DNA of 64,000 nt from an uncultured Sphingomonadales bacterium (GTDB taxonomy: Bacteria > Pseudomonadota > Alphaproteobacteria > Sphingomonadales > Rhodothalassiaceae): NCBI GenBank assembly GCA_947499155.1, contig CANMND010000002.1, forward strand, positions 496,001 to 560,000, given 5' to 3'. The stretch's first letter is position 1, and each line of letters starts with the position of its first letter. Shown piece by piece: positions 63,865 through 64,000 of the stretch. A program made the position numbers and the translations under genes. The notes under the pieces were generated by a model. The model was given only the letters and a program-made list of their open reading frames with translations. It had not been told where the DNA came from and made no database searches.

Positions 63865-64000
63865 CAGACTTGCATAATCTCCTTTTCCTTTGCCGCCAAA
63901 ATCTCATCGATGCGCCCAATCTGTTCGTCTGTCAGTTTCTGAATACTGTCAGAGAGCTTTTTGGCGTCATCTTTGCCAAGGTCGCCATCTTTCTCGCGCT
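63864..64000 (-). CDS. frr: ribosome recycling factor (partial, C-terminal 45 residues)
   Basis: I translated the window end directly: the frame ends with [20 protein letters not shown] and then a Lys/Glu-rich close, KEKEIMQV. This is the C-terminal helix of domain I of ribosome recycling factor, which with EF-G splits ribosomes after termination. The N-terminal part (about 140 residues) lies outside the window. The stop overlaps the uppS start, the usual order in this cluster. Confidence 0.93.
   Translation of the reverse strand, partial: REKDGDLGKDDAKKLSDSIQKLTDEQIGRIDEILAAKEKEIMQV

Overview
The window is ordinary chromosomal DNA of an alphaproteobacterium. The evidence is gene order and protein type. 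A full nuoA-to-nuoM Complex I operon lies next to tig-clpP-clpX-lon-hup. An amidase-PBP1A-prfB block faces rne. A frr-uppS-cdsA-dxr-rseP-bamA-skp-fabZ block closes the window. RNase E carries the acidic S1 insertion usual in alphaproteobacteria, and RF2 has the SPY variant of its codon-reading tripeptide. Base composition looks moderate (about 50-55% G+C by eye, not computed). I would not name a genus; lineages such as Kordiimonadales or Emcibacterales are possible guesses. No rRNA, CRISPR array, transposase, integrase, prophage gene or clear pseudogene was seen, and I found no candidate for a wholly new multi-gene system.

Layout. 1-12505 (minus): respiratory Complex I, nuoA to nuoM, with nuoM cut by the window edge. 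12799-13817 (minus): two identical tRNA-Asp genes, a small PqiA-like membrane protein and tRNA-Val. 13983-20799 (minus): HU, Lon, ClpX, ClpP and trigger factor, a protein folding and degradation block, followed upstream by tRNA-Leu, the NAD(P)HX repair enzyme and tRNA-His. 23123-24951 (plus): glnB-glnA for nitrogen assimilation. Around 25 kb: a small uncharacterised gene. 25752-27740 (plus): parE. 27787-32771 (minus): prfB with a programmed +1 frameshift, mrcA and an amidase. 33408-38530 (plus): rne with a long structured leader, a BepA-like metalloprotease and a DsbA/ScsC-like protein. 38709-41685 (plus): mlaE, mlaF, radA. 41703-45981 (minus): opgG-opgH plus an unknown third gene, set between radA and cvpA. 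46160-50373 (plus): cvpA, purF, an SDR and an HI0933-type flavoprotein. 50383-53072 (minus): two cysteine desulfurases and a 2Fe-2S ferredoxin. 53266-56294 (plus): alpha/beta hydrolase, a heptose-phosphate kinase with gmhA, and an RDD protein. 56398-64000 (minus): the envelope and isoprenoid block from frr to fabZ.

The genes serve a few joined tasks. Complex I supplies proton-motive force. Lon, ClpXP, trigger factor and HU manage protein quality and the nucleoid. The end block couples ribosome recycling, undecaprenyl and isoprenoid precursors, CDP-diacylglycerol and outer-membrane protein assembly. PBP1A, the amidase, MlaEF, OpgGH, BepA and BamA all act in the envelope.

The points most worth a second look are these: the RF2 autoregulatory frameshift; the absence of lpxD, lpxA and lpxB from the bamA-skp-fabZ cluster; a leader of about 370 nt before rne with several hairpins; a sigma-32-like promoter before lon; the histone-like lysine/alanine tail on trigger factor; and two or three small genes of unknown function.
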